Positions 22,261-35,765 of a stretch of DNA of 64,000 nucleotides are shown piece by piece (the first letter of the stretch is position 1; each line of letters begins with the position of its first letter). This DNA is from Sipunculus nudus. Its lineage: Eukaryota > Annelida > Sipuncula > Golfingiida > Sipunculidae. The stretch covers positions 4,405,464-4,469,463 of the forward strand of contig CM049320.1 in NCBI GenBank assembly GCA_026874595.1, read 5' to 3'. The translations under genes and the position numbers were made by a program. The notes beneath the pieces are model-generated. The model ran no database searches. It saw only the letters and a program-made list of their open reading frames with translations, and was not told where the DNA came from.

Positions 22261-23720
22261 CATACGAACACTGATGACACTGTGTGAAATCACAGCTGTG
22301 AGGCTGCTATGATTGCTGTCATCTGACGGTCTAAAATAGAAAAAAAATGCGTCCAAGTGAAAAAAAAATACAGCTGTTGCCCCCGATCCATGATGATAAC
22401 GATCTTGTTGACAAAAAAAATAAATGAGAAAAAAAAGTGACCAGTACAGGATATCTTTAAAGCAGATTGAAGATTTTGGTGAAGTGAGGAGAAAAGTCAT
22501 GTTGAATATAATACTGGTATACGCTATTGAATAGAGAGACTAACGGTCATGATGAACAGAATATACGACGCTGGCAAAATCCTTGAACCCCAGATTAAAA
22601 AATGATGTTACAGCGCCTCTACCCCAATCTTCCATTAATAATTATTTTTTACTGACCTCGTTATTTACCGGCATATTTCTACCTAAACGCAATAAATACA
22701 AGCAGGATCCAATTACAGTGAAGCAATAACGTTTATTAATTATATAGTTTTATTTCTGCTGGTTTAAGATTTAGGATGTGTTTAACGATCCACAGGTCTC
22801 TTTTCTCAGATATGCCAGTGATGTTTGCTTTTATGTACTAATTTTAGGGGGCGGAAATTAAACATATAACATAACTGTTTGACATTTCAAACATTTTCTC
22901 ATTTGATGTTATTGTTTCATTGACGATTTCAGCAATGTTAACTCTTTTCGTCAAATTTCAAATTAAGCAACATGCCTATAATAATGGGTATGAATATATT
23001 TATCTTTGCGCCGCCCAAAATCTAATATACTCATCAGACACATTTCTTTTGCCACCAGTGGGTGATTGGCATATTAACACAATACTTTTCAAGTTCGTCA
23101 AAGTTCTCCCGAGGCCACTTTATGTAAGTTTGATGTTATGGTGATGGTCGTATATTTACGAGGCACCTCGCAGCTTGACAGATGTTTCAGGTATCTGTCA
23201 ATATGAATGGATGTGAGTGGCAATAAACAAACTCTTGTCAGTAGCTTTTGCTACAACAAAATTATTCATGTCACCAAGCATGAATGCAAAATACTGCAAT
23301 CATCTGTGCAATCAGGTGGTTGATAGGTGAACGGGGCGGAACTGCGAGGAAAACATACGTAATTAATTTATACCAAGCGTTAACATGGATGGTGACAAAC
23401 ATTACATCACGGTCCGCTGCTCCGGTTTTATATTGCAATGAATTTTCTGTGAGACATGAACCGAGCGTGCGTGCGAGCTGCTGTTCCTGGAATTATGTGG
23501 CGCTAGGAGCAATCACCTTCACATGCGTGTTGTTGACTGGGTTACCATAACAATGCTCGTATCGACAGTACTAACAGTTTAAACTCGGAAATTGTATACG
23601 AAAAGAGCCATTGGTGTCAATTTTACTTCAAGGGGATGGGATGACTCACAGGCGTGGAAGGGTACTCAAAATTGGGACAATTTTTTTTTTTTTATAAACA
23701 GACAGATATTTATATATATA
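22261..23720. other. No gene recognised
   Basis: Unique AT-rich sequence. The 88-codon frame at 23,284-23,550 (+) lies in a locally GC-richer patch and ends in a hydrophobic stretch, but it shows no domain or splice context. Confidence 0.45.
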
Positions 23721-23897
23721 CAGTGGAACCCCGCCTTGCGACCACCCCGCAAATGCGACCGCCCCCACAAATATTACCACCATTCTTGGTCCCGAATATA
23801 CGATCCAGGTAATTTAGAGTTTCACAAATACGACCACCCCAAAATTATGACCACTTTGGTCAGTCCCCAAGGTGGTCGTAATTGTAGGGCTCCACTG
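23721..23897. mobile_element. Mariner-like MITE, 177 bp
   Basis: The terminal inverted repeats begin CAGTGGAACCCC at the left and, complemented, CAGTGGAGCCC at the right, with CGACCACC words inside each arm. The element sits between TA dinucleotides inside a TA tract, consistent with a TA target duplication. The termini fit Tc1/mariner-type MITEs. It overlaps the frame at 23,592-23,966, which is not a gene. Confidence 0.75.
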
Positions 23898-24929
23898 TAT
23901 ATATATATATATATATATATATTCCTTTTTTGTCTGTGTGACACATTTCAAATACATAACAACTGAGTATAAGGTTTTTAAAATTAAGGTATTAAGTTTC
24001 AAGTATATATCAATTCTAAACCAGATTAAGATATATAATATTCCATAGTAATCTTAGAAATGGAATCATTGTCTATCATTCTAATTATCAATATATCTAG
24101 TTTCCAATATATAAACATTATTCTCTCCATATCAAGCGGGATGAATAGAATGGCCACCCCATCCTGTGCTAATAGTGCAGCTTTTAACGCCAAAATACAG
24201 AAGAATTGTTCAGATTGTGAAAAAAGTACCAAATTTGGTGGAGATGAAGTTTGGATGATACATTTTCACTTTTTTATTAGTTCCACCAAATCTTCTCAGT
24301 GTAACGGGGGCGGATCCTGTGTTAAATTTGGGGTACTCAAATGTATATGAAAAAATACACGGAAGATCATTATAGTTACATTACATCTTATACATTCCTT
24401 ATAGATAGGGTAAAATTTTGGAATATTTGGTTCTATTTAATTAACATCATCATGAGAAATGTAACATTACCTTTGTGATCTCATTAATGTAAACATTTGT
24501 AATTAAAAGATGACTATTTGCCATTCAACGACATGTAATTAACTGAAGTTAATTTATTGTTTAATATGACATAAATCTTCTGTTTTATAGTAAGGTATAA
24601 TCACTATTCTCAATTCACATCTCGTCAATGTCTCATTTGATGAATATATAGGAGATGGTGGAGGAAGGCAATGGGGGGGGGGGGGGGTACTACTTACGTA
24701 GTATGGGTTCACTGTTTAAACATTACATATTTCATCATACAATGTGTATGTTGCTTCGTGCTTAAAAATCATGTACAGTTTTATTGTTCTCAGTGCAAAA
24801 TAAATGTTGTTTGTATTAATGAGATTATGGACATTTCCATATGAGCACTGAAATAAACTCCTGAATTTCCAGGGGCGGATCATATTTAATTATCAGAGGC
24901 GGATCATATTTAATTATCAGGGTACATTT
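23898..24929. other. No gene recognised; small repeats
   Basis: Contains a TA run (23,898-23,921), a short element around GTACCAAATTTGGT (24,225-24,240) whose complementary match is near 36,299-36,312, a G run (24,674-24,687) and a 25-bp direct repeat of GGCGGATCATATTTAATTA at about 24,873-24,921. Confidence 0.5.
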
Positions 24930-25365
24930 TTTAATGTTATCGTAAATGTACAACTAAACAGCGTTTTAAAGTTTTATTTCTACAAACAAATCTTGAAAAC
25001 CAACAAACTCTATCCATTCGCGTATATCTTCCTTTTTCAATTATCAAATCATGACATGAACATCTCAATCTTGCTAGCGCTAGTGTACGCTTGGTATTAG
25101 TCACACACAGTAAATAGTTCTCCATTAATTGAGACCATGGATTTAAAAGTACCTTATAAATTTAATTTAGTAGTTACTTCTACATCACAAGACCAGTTTT
25201 GTTCTACCATATCAATAATTCTTTCCTTTATTTTAGCCAAAATATTCTTATGTCTCCTACTTCTTGATTCATCCACACATACCTGCATATTTTACTCAAT
25301 GTGAGTAACCCATGTTTGTTTTCCATTCAAATCTAGATTAAACAGCATGTTATATATACGCTTTG
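24930..25365 (-). pseudogene. 3' part of a LINE ORF, interrupted by a nested LINE
   Basis: Minus-strand frames here continue the C-terminal part of the LINE at 26,795-29,370. They contain words such as RIYNMLFNLDLNGK and RCSCHDLIIEKGRYTR, which I recognise as typical of the C-terminal region of endonuclease/RT LINE proteins in molluscs. Several stops and frameshifts are present. The piece is separated from the rest only by the plus-strand LINE between them. Confidence 0.65.
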
Positions 25366-26757
25366 GATATCTATTATTTGAACAGTAATGGTCTTCAAAT
25401 GCCTTTTCAATCTGCCTACAGGAAAGGGCATAGCACCGAGGCAGCTCTTGTTCGCGTTCAGAACGATATCGTCCGTGCAGTTGGTGAATGCAAAATTGTG
25501 CTGCTTGTATTACTAGACCTTTCAGCTGTGGATCACCACTGTCTTTTGAGAGCATTACAAAATTTGGGAATTGGAGGCACTGTGTTAAAATGGTTTACAT
25601 CTTACCTAAAGGATCGTTCTCAGAGTGTCCACATCAAAGGAGTGAAATCTGGAACAAAGTCGTTGAATTGTGGTGTTCCTCAAGGGTCAGTATTGGGGCC
25701 TACCCTTTTCACCATCTACACAACATCATTAGGATATCTATTTCGTAAAATGGGCATTAATTACCATCTATATGCCGACGACACTCAGATTTATATTACA
25801 TGCAAACCCACCGACATTGATGGAGCCATTAGTCAGCTTGAAACCTGTATAACATCAGTACAAAACTGGATGAGTCGACATACCCTTAAGTTGAACAGTG
25901 ACAAAACCGAATTCTTAGTAATTTCATCACAGTCAATGAGAAACAAGCTCACATCACCCACACTTCACATTGGAAACTGTAATATTTTACCCTCGCAGTC
26001 TGCCAGGAATATTGGTATCATCATGAACTCAAACGCATCGATGGATGCCCATATCTCATCGGTGTGCAAGTCCGCTTATATGCACATCCGAAATATAGGC
26101 AAACTAATGAAATATTTGGATAGTGATTCTCTTGAAACGGTCATTCATTCATGTATAACGACCAAGCTGGATTACTGCAATTCACTCTTATGCGGTGCTA
26201 CATCTGCTCAATTGAATCGCCTGCAACGTATTCAAAATGTTGCAGCTAGAATTCTCACTGGGAAATCAAATTCGGAACACATCACACCAGTTTTGTATGC
26301 TCTTCACTGGTTGCCAGTTGAACAGCGAGTGAAATTTAAAGTTCTGACTTTGGTATATCAGTGTGTCTATGGGCTTGCACCCCAGTATCTTCAGGAATTG
26401 TTGCAACTATACAATCCATGCAGAGCATTGCGTTCTGCCGACCAATATTTACTGCATGTCCCATTCACAAAATCAACACGAGTACAAAATAGTGCCTTCA
26501 GTGTCGCAGGGCCTAAAATGTGGAATGATCTCCCACCGAAGTTGAGATCCATGTCCAGTTAATCTCAGTCTAAGAGTCAGTTGAAAACATTCTTATTCAT
26601 AAATCATTTTAGTACATAAAGACTTTTATTGTGTGCATGGATAAATACCTTTTTAACTTGATTGATAAGCATACACATGTATATTTTTATTATGTTTATT
26701 CATATCATTTGTACAGCGTTTTAGAGAACTCTTTGGATTTTACGCTATATAAAATAA

Positions 26758-26790
<33 letters not shown>
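25366..26790 (+). mobile_element. 5'-truncated LINE (CR1/L2-type), reverse transcriptase region
   Basis: A frame from about 25,363 to 26,562 encodes 399 residues of a non-LTR reverse transcriptase and its C-terminal region. It has FQSAYRKGHSTE at the start (RT block 1-2), a motif A LLDLSAVDHH at about 25,510, motif B GVPQGSVLGP at about 25,672, motif C YADDT at 25,771, and the LHWLPV and WNDLPPKLR blocks near the C-terminus. Motif A lacks about four residues compared with the usual D-x-x-x-AFD pattern, so the enzyme is probably dead. TAA at 26,560 falls about 19 codons before the next in-frame stop, another lesion. The 5' endonuclease part is missing, as usual for truncated LINEs. The 3' end carries an (ATT)n tail at about 26,757-26,790. 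It lies inside the minus-strand LINE. Confidence 0.9.
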
Positions 26791-26793
<3 letters not shown>

Positions 26794-26794
26794 A

Positions 26795-29370
26795 TAATGT
26801 ACTACTTTTATCCAGTATTTTACACATTAACTGACCGACATACATTGGATGCCTTCCAAACTCTCCCAATGATGCTGCGTTTGGAACTGAAGAGCTAATT
26901 TTTAGAATGTACTTGCAAAATTTATATTGCACCTTTTAAATTATTTCACATCTTTCAAAGCCCCACAGTTCTGGACCATATAATAATACCGGGGTAACCA
27001 TACAATCAAATAGATAAAATTGCTGGCTCACTGATAAACAACTGTATTTCCTATAACAGTTTTTTTATGAGAGTCACTGCTCCTTCGGCCTACAGGCATT
27101 GCCTGTGATTTCTTTGTTTTATACCATGACAATTTACTCATAAATAGTACCCCCAAGTATCTATAGTAATTTCCCACTTTCAATTTGAGTATTTTTGATA
27201 GTGCCATTTCTCTATTTTTTTTTAATGAACCCCCGTGTCTAAAAACCATAATTTTTGTCTTTCCAAAATTAACTTTTAAGTCATAATTGACAGAAAAACT
27301 TGCAACTGGTTTATTTGTTCTTGGAGAGGTCCTGTTGTGTCGCTGAAGCATATTAAATCATCAGCGTACATTAATATCATTAAGTTTGGCAAATATTCAT
27401 CATTATTTATACCATGACTATCTGTTTAATTATTTATTTCATAAAATTCATCTATGAATAAAGAAAACAGAACGGGACTAACATTTCACCCTGGTCGAGT
27501 TCCGTTAGTACATTCAAAATAATCTGTTAATCCTTCCTCTGTAAGAAGACATGATTTCATTTGACTGTATATATTGACTGAAGTGTCTGTTAGAGTGTCC
27601 CTTTTATCCCAGATTTAGCTGAAACTTACCACAATAAATCATTTTGTACACTATCAAAAGCAGTTGAAAAATCAATAAAAGTGTAATAAAACCTTCCTTT
27701 CCTTTTCCTTTTTTGTTAAATACACACACCCCATTAAAGAAAATGTATGGTCTACCGTTGAATAACCTTTCCAATAGCCAGCTTGTGCTTCACATAATAA
27801 TCCAGCTTGATCAACATTATTTGAATTCTGTTTGCCAATATTTTTGTAATTAGTTTACCCACGGTATTAAGTAATGAAATACTTCTATAATTGTTTAGGA
27901 TTTATGCTGGAAGCCTTTTTGTGAATTGGTACAATAAATGCTTTGCTCCAAGAGGCTGGGAAAAACAATTTCCTTATACACTAATAAATAATTGTAATAT
28001 ATCAGACGATATGTGACTATATGTATCTTTCAATATATCTACCGTATCCCGTCAGGCCTTGGGGCCTTTCCTCTTTTCATTTCATCTATGGCTTTCTGTA
28101 CTTCACTTGGTGAAGCTCTGTATCATTTTTAATTTCTAATACATTTTTTAAATATTCCAGAGTCTGATTCTTAAACTCTTGATTAATTTCATGTGTTGAT
28201 GAATTCAAAAGTTCCTTAAAATGTTTGTACCAACCAACCGGTTCTACTGTTGTAACAATTTTTTTTTATTATAAATCTCATGTTTTTTTGCACATGGAAT
28301 CAGTGTATTTTGCACCTATCACCTTTTGCATCTCTGAGGCTTGGATGATTGCCTACTTTTCTTTACATAATTTTTTAAACCTCTGTTTTGTTTGTTATTA
28401 ATTAAGTAAGTCGCCATCTGATATTGTACATCAATACTTATTCAAAGCTATATATTTTTCATTTTTTCAAAATTTACATTCTTTGTCCCACCATTTTGTT
28501 TGCTTTTGTTTCATGTTGTCTCGGAAGTTTTGTTAATTTCTGTAGGATATATTCTGATAAATACTAACCAATGCCTCACTGGCTTTGTCCGGATATGTTT
28601 CTAAGGTTTCATTAAATGTGTTGAAAAGTAACGCACATTTTATTTGTTCTAATGATTTTGAAATATTTGTTTTATCTTCATCAGTCTGATAAAATTTTAC
28701 ACATTTTGTCAGATCGCATATGTGTTCATTCGAAAGCTCTTTCCTTGGTCTGATAATATTAAGTACAGCTTAAAGGAAAGTGATCGGACGGATCATCTGA
28801 TAATACACAGGATCCATCTACCTTATGAAGTAGACAGCTACTGACAATTACATGATCAACTACACTGCTCCCAAAAGGAGTTAAACACATAATTAAGTCT
28901 ATAATATCTGGTATATCTGTTATATTTACAGTTCTAGCATTAAAACCACCAAGGAAAATTAAATTAAATTCATCAAATTTTGCTAAAGTATCTACCAATA
29001 AATTTTCTAGCCTGTTGATACCATTTATTTCATCTTCATTCACATAGAATGATGAACCTGCTGGCGCAATATAGCAGCAAACTATGGCCAAATCTTTATC
29101 TTCATTAATTAAGGTACCATCATACCCTTTAATTTCTGTTGCATGTAAACTAAGACCCCTCCTCTCCCTGTACTCTTCCTGACTATTCCATAACCATAGT
29201 AACCGTGGAATGCATCAGAAAATTCATCATCCATGGTTGCCCATGTCTCGGTGATACATACAATACTGTGATTATTTATCAATTCTTTAACTTCTACTGA
29301 TTTAATTTTGTTCTTAAGTCCATGTGCATTCCATGTTGCTATTTCTGTATTGGCATTTCTGCTAGTGCTG
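26795..29370 (-). pseudogene. Degenerate LINE: endonuclease and reverse transcriptase
   Basis: Read from 29,370 downward, an apurinic-type endonuclease begins near ATWNAHGLKN (about 29,340) and continues through LGGFNART near 28,940. In that block the usual Asp of GDFN is Gly, removing a catalytic residue. It ends with SDHFPLS near 28,765. RT follows, with a motif-B-like region near 27,450-27,500 broken by TGA, motif C YADDL at 27,354-27,368 and LLYGPELWGFE near 26,970. Frameshifts break the reading many times. The ORF resumes at 24,930-25,365 beyond the inserted LINE. Non-functional and older than the nested element. Confidence 0.85.
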
Positions 29371-29579
29371 GACTAGTTTACATATGGGTGAAAAATTAAG
29401 TTAAAGTTGAAAAATATGACAAACAGAAACAGGTTTTTATCCATATGCATGAGGGGAAATCCTACTGGTTCAAATAATATATTAAGAAGATACGTCTGAA
29501 ATAATGTGTGCAATATAAAATCATGGACTGTAGTCTGTTTGCCATATTTGATTTTGAGCAAGTCTTTATTTCAATATGT
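29371..29579. other. Short unassigned spacer
   Basis: AT-rich sequence between the LINE and the left arm of the inverted repeat. No feature recognised. Confidence 0.5.
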
Positions 29580-30560
29580 CAGAAGCCCTCATAGGCACCA
29601 ATGATCCCTGTGAATTTGAGAAAGATCAAGCATATTGTTGGGAAAGAAAATCAACGATAGTGCTCTTGTGGCCATATTGGAATTCCGAAAGGTCTGCAAT
29701 TAAATAGAGATGGAGCCCTTATAGTCCATGAGCCAGAACAGTTTTGACTACCAAATTGGGGGACTAAATGCCATTATGTTTTTCAGTTACTACGGTATGT
29801 GAACTGTCTGAAAACATGTGATGGACGGGCAGCATGCCCAGCTAAATGTCTTTTGGTGGCCATCTTTAAATTATGTGCATTTTTTAAATACAATTTAATT
29901 TTTGTTAATTATTTGGTTCGTGATCGGTCTGGTCCACATTATGTTTACCAAGAGCTGTTAAAATGACGAAACATAACTTTTTACATATACCTAAACAAAT
30001 TTTTATGAATAATATGAGTTAAATATTAAAATATTGATCAATTTTGTATTAAAAATAAAAAAACGCCTTTTTTTCTTTTGAGTATGAATGTATTTTGCAA
30101 AATAAACATTTTCTTCAAATGTTTTGTATGCCTAACATATCTGTATGCAAAATAACACTGATATAGCATATTTTCAGCGAAATTACTAGTTTTCAGGCTT
30201 TTGAAGTGATACTGGGTGGTAACAAGATTAAAATCACCTAATATCGCCCATCAGCAATAACGTTATTGTAGTTTGAATTAATCATTACAGATGTCAAGAG
30301 GTGAGCTTTAAACACCTTCTATTATTAAAATATTAAAATTATTAAAACTATTAAAATATTGAAAAATCTAGCAAAGTATATCCTCAAATTATACGAGAAT
30401 CAGGATTTAATTTTAAAAATCCCAAGGCCTACAGTCATAATGCGAACCTGTGCAATGGTATATACATCAGGCATAATGCTTTCATGATAACATGCTTGAC
30501 CATTATAGGGAAGGGATTGATTCATTTTCAGTATATTTATATTAATTATAATATAGTTTT
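29580..30560 (+). repeat. Left arm of a large inverted repeat
   Basis: From about 29,735 to 30,560 the sequence is matched in reverse complement by 34,490-35,310. Landmarks are CCATGAGCCAG, GGGGGACTAAATGC, AGCTAAATGTCTTTTGG, ACATATACC.AAACAAA, CCTGTGCAATGG and CATGATAACATGCTT. The outer 150 bp (29,580-29,735) instead matches, in direct orientation, the 150-bp units at 35,310-35,760. No coding sequence is visible. Confidence 0.8.
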
Positions 30561-30847
30561 CAGTTTGTTTGATGTATAAATAGTATAAAATCACTTGACG
30601 AACGTTTCAAATTCAAGGCTAAATGTATATACACTATGGCAGCTTTATTTTCCCGCTCTTAAACATAATGGATATTTGGATTTAGTCTGAAATAAAAATG
30701 AACTGATATAGCAAATGTTTTAGTATATTGTTACACTTTTGTTCAGCCCATATCCTGGTTAACATTTAAGCTTTAATATAATAATGTTATTGGATATAAG
30801 AAAAAGCAATAGATAATTTTGAAATATAAGAACATTGCTACTTTATG

Positions 30848-30883
<36 letters not shown>

Positions 30884-33800
30884 ATATTATATTTAAATTT
30901 ATTTTATTTTACTACTTTTTTATACTGCCCTCTTTGGATCTCTTTGAAACTACCCCCCTCCCCTGTTGCAATAAATAGAAACTCCCCTCATAGTCCAGTA
31001 AAACAGGGTTTCATTTTTGAAAAAAAATTGACAAATTATTTTGCTACCATGCATTCTTCTAAGGTACCCAGGCTGATATAAAAAAAAGTCAAAAGGAATC
31101 CCAGGAAAGGAAAATATAGATAATTTCATTTACCATAATGCCATAAAAAAGCCACATTTAAATTTTCATGGACACACGTATTATAATAAAGAATGCTTCA
31201 TACCTTTGGAACAATGTGTATTATAATTAAAAAGCATACTTCATTCACTGGAAAAGGCAAGGGGTGTAAACACTTTACCGCCAAATATTTAGATATATAA
31301 ACAGATTTCGACTTTTTAAACCCAGTTTTTTTTACGTGTAACGTGCAAAAATATATTTGAATGTTAATTTTAATATTTATTTTAAAGCCTGGACAATAAA
31401 AGAATGAAAAGATTACTGAATGACGGACTCACTGAGTGAATGAATTAATATGTAAGACAAATTGTCACAAAGACTAGATGGTTTTTACAAAAAGGACATA
31501 ATGAACAACTCTTATTGATGAATGAATGGAAACATGCATGGACTTTTAACCGAAAAGACTATGTTATGTAGGCGTATTTATTTATTTATTTAATAATTTT
31601 TTGCAAGGGTGTTATGCCTAGAATGTTTAGACATTTTCTAAGTATATTCACTCAAATTCTAGAATAAGCACACAAAACGGTTAAACGTATGGTTTCGACT
31701 AAAACGGAAATCAAAGAGAAATGTTCTCAAACAATTAATTATGTCATCATGAAATATTGGAGGAAAATCAATCCCGTAATTTCTAATTGATTTTTACATT
31801 ACAATTTTGAAGTCCTTTTACAGAAGTAATTCTTAACGTATTGGTCAGCAATCCTGAACGTCTGTGGGCTTTCTGATCCAGCATTTGTCTGATTACTAAA
31901 TACCAGCGCCGCATACAGTGTTTTATGTTTGATTTAACATAGACATGTCACTGATAAATATAATCTCTTATACCTATAAATCTATCACAGTTTAAAAAAA
32001 AACAAATGTTGACAAGAAATTGGTCTTAGACAACGTATAATATATGTATATGGCATATAATAAGATTCATTTTCACATAATAATGATTAGCTATAGTGAC
32101 CAGCTACTTAAGGAAAAGAAGATGACCCAGTTTAAAATGTTTTCCCACCTTTTATAGACGTGCCTATTTTAACGAATCGATCATTCTTTTACTGGGGAGT
32201 GAATGAGATATTCACATGCATGATTCGCGTAAAAAAGTAATCTGAAATAGAACCTATAAAATATTTGCTCTCCAAGGGGCCGCTTAAAACATCAGAGTAA
32301 TTTTGGTGACCCAGCATTGATTTCAGGCAAAGTTTCAATACCTTTTTATCTCAAAGCTCATGCGTCCTTATAAATGTGAAAATTAAAAGTCAGTTGCGTT
32401 AAACAAAAATAAACACTTTAGTTATCAAAAACCGAATTTGCAATGTTTATTTTACTTTTCAATTTATGTGGTTTATTGTATGATCATTAACAAAATCACA
32501 ATTAACGAAATCATAAAGCATAATATCGTAAATTTTAACCCAAGCTATTGTTAATTTAATATGCAATAAATAATTTCAGTTTCACACAACGTCAGAGAAA
32601 TTCTACAGGAACTTTTACTGACATTATTGAATAATTCTATTCTTTTATTTGTAATGTATTTGGTTTATGCGTGTGATGTTCCAATGTAATTCTAATTACA
32701 GAGACTGTAAAATATGTGAAGTCTCGGAAAATGTTATAGTATATGCTTGTGTACAAGACAACATATTTTCTCGGGAGATATTTCTGACCGAATGCTTGCA
32801 TGCAGCCATATTGAATGCTAAAAAAAACAGCTCGTGTGTGTAATGTTTGTTTTCAAGATATTAAGTTACTTGTTGTATATCCTGGATTCCATCATATAGG
32901 TAATCTGTCTTTGTGTTTCTTTCAGGTCTTATCATGTGCCCTGCTTATCATGTCCCCTTGCATGGGGTAGTTGTGTATAGGTGTGGCCAAAAGCAGGTCT
33001 TGAACTGAAAGTCCGGAGTGTTCATTACACATTCCTGTGTACTTTTAGAGCGGTTAGGGATCACTGAAATATTTTATGATATGATTTATGTGTTAGTGTG
33101 GTAGTCAACAAATTTGCATATTCATCTAGCTAGAAGGGGCTGCAAGGGACACCCCCTCTCCCACCCCGTTCAATTCTCAGGAACAGCAAGAGCAAGTATC
33201 CGAAAATTATATTCCAAAATCAGTGAGATGTCAAATGTTGAAAGACTGAGTTTTTTTTTGTGGCACCGACTTCATTGACCTGTTTTAACGGGCAAACACC
33301 TTTTCAGCTTATACATCAAAATCTGTAACGATGAAACTGCAGTCCGAATGATATAATTTTTCACAAGAATTATCCTTGGGTAGGGTTGTCACAGTTATAT
33401 AAGAATACACCGAGTACATTGATCAAGGAAAGCTAAAGTTGGTCTGTATCAAACTAAGTATCAAACTGAGGGCTGCAATAGACTTTTTTCTGCAAACCTG
33501 GTTTTTCAAATTCTGTCAAATTTGCACCAAAACGATTCTTATATGTCCTTCTTTGATCAGAGTTTACTTAAATGATTTCGGCTGAATTATTTGACCGTTT
33601 TAAGTAAAAGGACATTTAAATAATTTAGTAAACAAAGCTAGTACATTTGTTGTAGTAACAGACTGAGCTCTCTTGGTGTAAAAGCAGAGGTCTACTGGCA
33701 ACATAAAAGTTATTGGTCCATGTCTAATATATGTGTAAGATAAATGCACGAAAAAAAAACTGTATTCTGGTTTTACTTTCAATAGACTAAACATTTTTGA

Positions 33801-34489
33801 TAAAAAAAATATGAATATGTCAGAGTCTTTCAGTCTGTGTTAACATTTTTAACAACAGGCCAAGATTTTGTCTGTATCTATAAACAGCTTGACAGACTGC
33901 CAACTAATTCAGAGTTGGCGACAGGCCAAGATTTTGTCTCTATCTATTTTTATATTTAGCAGAACGCCAACTGTTTCAGATTAGGCAACAGGTTAAAAGT
34001 ACAGTCAGTGCAGCCCGGTAAAGGTCAGTAGCTACACCTGGCACTTAGTCACAGTTGACATTGGGTGCAACTGCCTTCCTCAGGTTCCTCATGTATCAAC
34101 CTGAAATGTTGGCACGACAATGCATCGTTGATGGCTGTCACCGACTTATATGATTTTTGCACGGTGTATGTTCCTTTTTAAAACAGTTGGGATCTTATAT
34201 ATCAGCATGAAATTAGGCATATCTGTACATTTTGGACAGCTCCGTCATGTACAATACCTGTGGCGCAATCTACAATTGTTTCATGTATCTATGCATATAG
34301 CCTAAGAGTGGTTTGAATTATCTTTCTGGAATTTTGAATGTCCATACATGTTGAACGGCTTTCTTATACACAAAACTGATGGTGCCTTTTACAATCAGTT
34401 TTGTGTTGTATATAAGCTTTTTTACCAGGAGTGACGCTGTGTAATTGGTGCTTGCACTTGGGTTCAAAATGTTTGGTATATTTGTTATG
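30561..34489. other. Interior of the inverted-repeat structure, no gene recognised
   Basis: AT-rich throughout. Visible items are a (CT)n microsatellite at 30,853-30,879 and a diverged 64-bp direct repeat with GGCCAAGATTTTGTCT at about 33,858 and 33,923. I recognise no transposase, polymerase or other coding sequence, so the structure cannot be called an autonomous element. Confidence 0.5.
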
Positions 34490-35310
34490 TGCATGTACGT
34501 GTCACACATGTAATTGAAAAACAATCGAGCACTTTCCGTATAATGATTAAGCATGTTATCATGGAAGCATTATTCTAACTGATGTATATCCCATTGCACA
34601 GGTTCGCATTAGGCCTGTAGGCCTTATTTTTTTTTTTTTATGAAATTCTGATTCTCGTCTAATTAGAAGATATACTTTGCTAGATTTTTCAACATTTTGA
34701 CAATATAGGATAATATTAGGTGACCTCTTGACCTCTTTAATGATTAATTTAAACTACAATAACTCGATTGCTGACGGGTGATATTACGTGATTTTACTCT
34801 TGTTATCACACAACATCACTTCAAATGCCAAAAAACTATTAAATATTGCTGTAAATATATCATATCTTGATTATTTTGTATACATATATGTAATGCATTC
34901 AAATTATTAGAATATAATAATTATTTTCATTGTATATAAATATATTCTAAAAATAATGTTTTTTTATTTATTTTTAATACAAAATGAATCAATATTTCAA
35001 TATTCATCTCAAATAATTCATCAAAATTTGTTTGGGTATATGTAGAAAGTTATATTTCGCCATTTTATTAGCACTTGGTAAATATTATGTGGCCAAGACC
35101 GATCAAAAACCAAATTATTACCAAAATTAAATTGTACACAAAAAATTGATATATTTTAAAGATGGCCGCCAAAAGACATTTAGCTGGACATGCTACAAGT
35201 CCATCACATGTTTTCATACAGTTCAGATACTGTAGTAACTGAAAAACATAACAGCATTTAGTCCCCCTATTTGGTAGTCAAACCCATTTTGGGAGGGGTC
35301 TGGCTCATGG
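34490..35310 (-). repeat. Right arm of a large inverted repeat
   Basis: Reverse complement of 29,735-30,560, with scattered mismatches and small gaps. Arms of about 820 bp around a 3.9-kb interior would form a very large stem-loop. Two opposite insertions of one family would give the same picture. Confidence 0.8.
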
Positions 35311-35765
35311 ACTATTATAGGTACCAATCATCTCTGTGTAAATGAGATAGATCAAGCTTGTTCTTGTTGAGATATCGCACTTAAAAAGAATATCCCCAAT
35401 TGTGCTCTGGGAGCCATATTGGAATCCTGACAGGTCTGTTATTGGAAAGGGATTGAGTCCGCATAGGCACTTATGATCACTGAGAAAATGATAAAGATCA
35501 AGCATGTTCTTGTTGAGATATCCGGTGCGAAAGAAAATCATCCATTATGATCTGGTGGCCATATTGAAATTCCGACAAGTCTGTAATTAAATAGGTCTGA
35601 AGCCCTTGTATGTACCAATCATCCCTGTGAATTTGAGAAAGCTGAAGTATGTTGTTGTTGTTGAGTTATCACGTGCATAAGAAAATCAGCGATTGGGCTG
35701 TGGTGGCCATATTGGAATTCTGACAGGTCTGTAATTCAATAGGTCTAGAGCCCTCATATGAACAG
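35311..35765 (+). repeat. Three tandem units of about 145-150 bp
   Basis: Each unit carries CAATCAT/CTTATGATC, a GAGAAAG.T.AAG..TGTT block, GGCCATATTG.AAT and ACA.GTCTGTAATT words. Starts are at about 35,322, 35,464 and 35,614. A single related unit lies at 29,580-29,735. Non-coding. Confidence 0.7.
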
